DNA of 46,221 nucleotides from Caryophanales bacterium (GTDB lineage: Bacteria; Bacillota_I; Bacilli_A; RF39; UBA660): assembly GCA_016290885.1 (NCBI GenBank), contig JAEEVN010000006.1, positions 1 to 46,221 of the forward strand. The letters run 5' to 3'. A program made the position numbers and the translations under genes. Positions 44,889 through 46,221 of the stretch are shown here, in pieces. Each line of letters starts with the position of its first letter. Positions within the stretch are counted from its first letter, which is position 1. Under the pieces are notes generated by a model. The model did not search any database, was not told the DNA's origin, and saw only the letters and a program-made list of their open reading frames with translations.

Positions 44889-45890
44889 CTACTTTCTTAT
44901 TTGTGATTGTCTTATTTTACATATTAATGCTGTTAAGAAATATAATTTGCTTTTAATAGTAAATAGAGTAACTTTTCTTGATAAAGATAAGTTATCATAA
45001 TTGCTATTCTTAATAGCATTTTTATATATGCCCATTTTGCATACTTCTTTTAAAGAAGCATATTTATTATTGTTCTTTGGATTATAGCAATAATTAACGC
45101 ATATAAGCATTAAATGATAAACTATATAATTAGATAAATTTAATTTTACTGTTTCATCATTTTTATAATTGCTATTAATATACTTAGTCATTGTTTCCAT
45201 TGAAACAGTATATTTATTAACATAATTATCATCATATCTTCTTACTACAGAATCAAGATTAATTCTATAGTTATATAAAGGTTTATTATAGATAACTGCT
45301 TTATCTAAATTCTTTGTTAATTCAATATTAAATAAAGCATCCTCTCCTACTACTAGAGATTCATTAAATCTAATACCTCTTAAAACATCTTTTTGAATCA
45401 ATTTCATGTGAACAAAACCATAACTAGTTTGAACATTTAAAAGTGAGATTAAATATTCTTTTCTATCAAGTGTCTTTTCTGTTCCATCCGCATTGATAGA
45501 TTCAACATTATTTTGATAGATTTTGTTGTACCCACAGCAAACATATTTTGAACTGGTTTCTACTGCTTTATTAAGCATATCTTCAGCATATGTAGGTTCA
45601 ATATAATCATCTGCATCTACAAATGATATCCATTCACCTTTTGCTTTGTCTAAACCTTCATTACGTGCAGTACAAACTCCACCATTCTTTTTATGAATAA
45701 CTTTTATTCTATTGTCCTTCTTTGCCCAGTCATCACACATCTTTGGTGACTTATCTGGTGATCCATCATCTACTAAGATTATTTCTAAATTTTTGTATGT
45801 TTGGTTAACTATTGATTCAACACACTTATCTAGATATTTATCTACATTGTATATTGGAACTATAACACTTATTAATGGTTCTTTTTTCAT
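44889..45890 (-). CDS. Glycosyltransferase family 2
   Basis: A 333-residue GT-A enzyme. Start chosen at MKKEPLISVIVPIYNVDKYL, one base after the upstream stop, with AAGG 9 nt before; 22 residues of in-frame extension are not used. Motifs: VDDGSPDKSPKMCDDW, ARNEGLDKAKGEW, VDADDYIEP with the DxD-type metal site. The rest is the acceptor region, with a Tyr-rich C-terminus that may lie on the membrane. It is one of two adjacent GT2 genes. Confidence 0.94.
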   Translation of the reverse strand: MKKEPLISVIVPIYNVDKYLDKCVESIVNQTYKNLEIILVDDGSPDKSPKMCDDWAKKDNRIKVIHKKNGGVCTARNEGLDKAKGEWISFVDADDYIEPTYAEDMLNKAVETSSKYVCCGYNKIYQNNVESINADGTEKTLDRKEYLISLLNVQTSYGFVHMKLIQKDVLRGIRFNESLVVGEDALFNIELTKNLDKAVIYNKPLYNYRINLDSVVRRYDDNYVNKYTVSMETMTKYINSNYKNDETVKLNLSNYIVYHLMLICVNYCYNPKNNNKYASLKEVCKMGIYKNAIKNSNYDNLSLSRKVTLFTIKSKLYFLTALICKIRQSQIRK

Positions 45891-45891
45891 A

Positions 45892-46221
45892 TTATTTAAC
45901 CTTCGCTTTCTTTCTTTTTCTATCATATGCAGTCCATGCTGTTTTAAATGCTTCATAGCTTACTGATAATAATTCTAATGATGCTCTATCTCTTTTAGGA
46001 AGTCTTTTGTCTTTTAAGACTTCTCCTGCATGATCCCTTATATATGTTAATATTTCTTTTCTACATTTTTTATTATCATTTTTAGATCTTGCTAATACTG
46101 ATAATGTACTTAGATATCCGTGCATTCTTCTTCTAGCACATCCTTGTTTTAAATCGGGATATTTCTTTTCAATATAATCACACATTTCATTAGTAGAAGT
46201 TATTAAGTCCATCCTTGATTC
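45892..46221 (-). CDS. Glycosyltransferase family 2, C-terminal end (5' part outside the window)
   Basis: The frame is open to the right edge, so the gene is partial; the ATG at 46212 has no proper ribosome-binding site and is internal. The 109 visible residues (NEMCDYIEKKYPDLKQGCARRR, later EVLKDKRLPKRDRASLELLS) look like the helical, basic C-terminal tail of EpsH-like GT2 enzymes. The catalytic part lies outside. Confidence 0.65.
   Translation of the reverse strand, partial: ESRMDLITSTNEMCDYIEKKYPDLKQGCARRRMHGYLSTLSVLARSKNDNKKCRKEILTYIRDHAGEVLKDKRLPKRDRASLELLSVSYEAFKTAWTAYDRKRKKAKVK

Noticed and set aside
45892-46212. Complete 106-residue gene at the right edge
   Set aside because: The frame runs on to the edge and the ATG has no proper ribosome-binding site, so it is the end of a longer gene.

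Overview
The window is one 46 kb piece of a strongly AT-rich bacterial chromosome. It looks like a low-GC Gram-positive of the Bacilli or Mollicutes-adjacent kind, probably uncultured. Evidence: a CIRCE-controlled hrcA-grpE-dnaK operon, the Bacillus-like orders rpsT-lepA-hemW-hrcA-grpE-dnaK-dnaJ and rlmN-prpC-prkC-rsgA-rpe, an endonuclease-type MutL, and strong AGGAGG ribosome-binding sites. TGA is an ordinary stop codon (it ends lepA, rel and tpiA at family-typical C-termini), so the Mycoplasma/Spiroplasma code does not apply. A PASTA-domain kinase and a surface-polysaccharide locus suggest a walled cell. Nearly all genes are on the minus strand. I found no tRNA, rRNA, CRISPR array or insertion sequence.

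Layout. 1-1900: the 3' end of a ClpB-D1-like AAA+ gene on the plus strand faces two small unknown minus-strand genes. 1.9-9.4 kb: the chaperone region hrcA-grpE-dnaK, a hairpin terminator, then tldD-tldE-dnaJ; tldDE separates dnaJ from dnaK. 9.1-14.4 kb: a small membrane protein, hemW, an unknown 558-residue protein, lepA, and divergent rpsT. 14.4-18.1 kb: mutL, a short TIM, miaA and an unknown gene. 18.1-21.3 kb: uvrC with a membrane-anchored unknown protein, and a divergent single-domain YigZ gene. 21.3-21.6 kb: a decayed Bro-N antirepressor fragment. 21.6-26.6 kb: the rlmN-prpC-prkC-rsgA-rpe operon. 26.7-28.7 kb: a ParB-fold gene and tmcAL on the plus strand. 28.7-29.5 kb: dinD. 29.6-35.9 kb: secDF-rel-dtd-AI-2E transporter. 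36-46.2 kb: a surface glycan locus with two GT2 genes, GT4, Wzy, a pyruvyltransferase fragment, GT52, Wzx, a CMP-nonulosonate synthetase/PseG-like fusion, NeuB and Glf.

How the genes work together. The glycan locus is a near-complete Wzx/Wzy-type pathway. NeuB and the NeuA-PseG fusion would make and activate a sialic-acid-like nonulosonate, the GT52 enzyme would transfer it, Glf would supply UDP-galactofuranose, the GT2 and GT4 enzymes would build the repeat unit, Wzx would flip it and Wzy would polymerise it. The rest is housekeeping in compact operons with 1-8 nt overlaps.

Most unusual points: a Rel protein whose synthetase motifs are intact but whose hydrolase site has lost E81, D82 and D144; a SecDF carrying an extra N-terminal membrane domain of about 140 residues that resembles DUF5684; the insertion of tldDE behind a terminator in the dnaK-dnaJ operon; transcription terminators that repeatedly contain the stop codon of the gene they end; and a GC-rich 26-bp perfect palindrome inside dinD.
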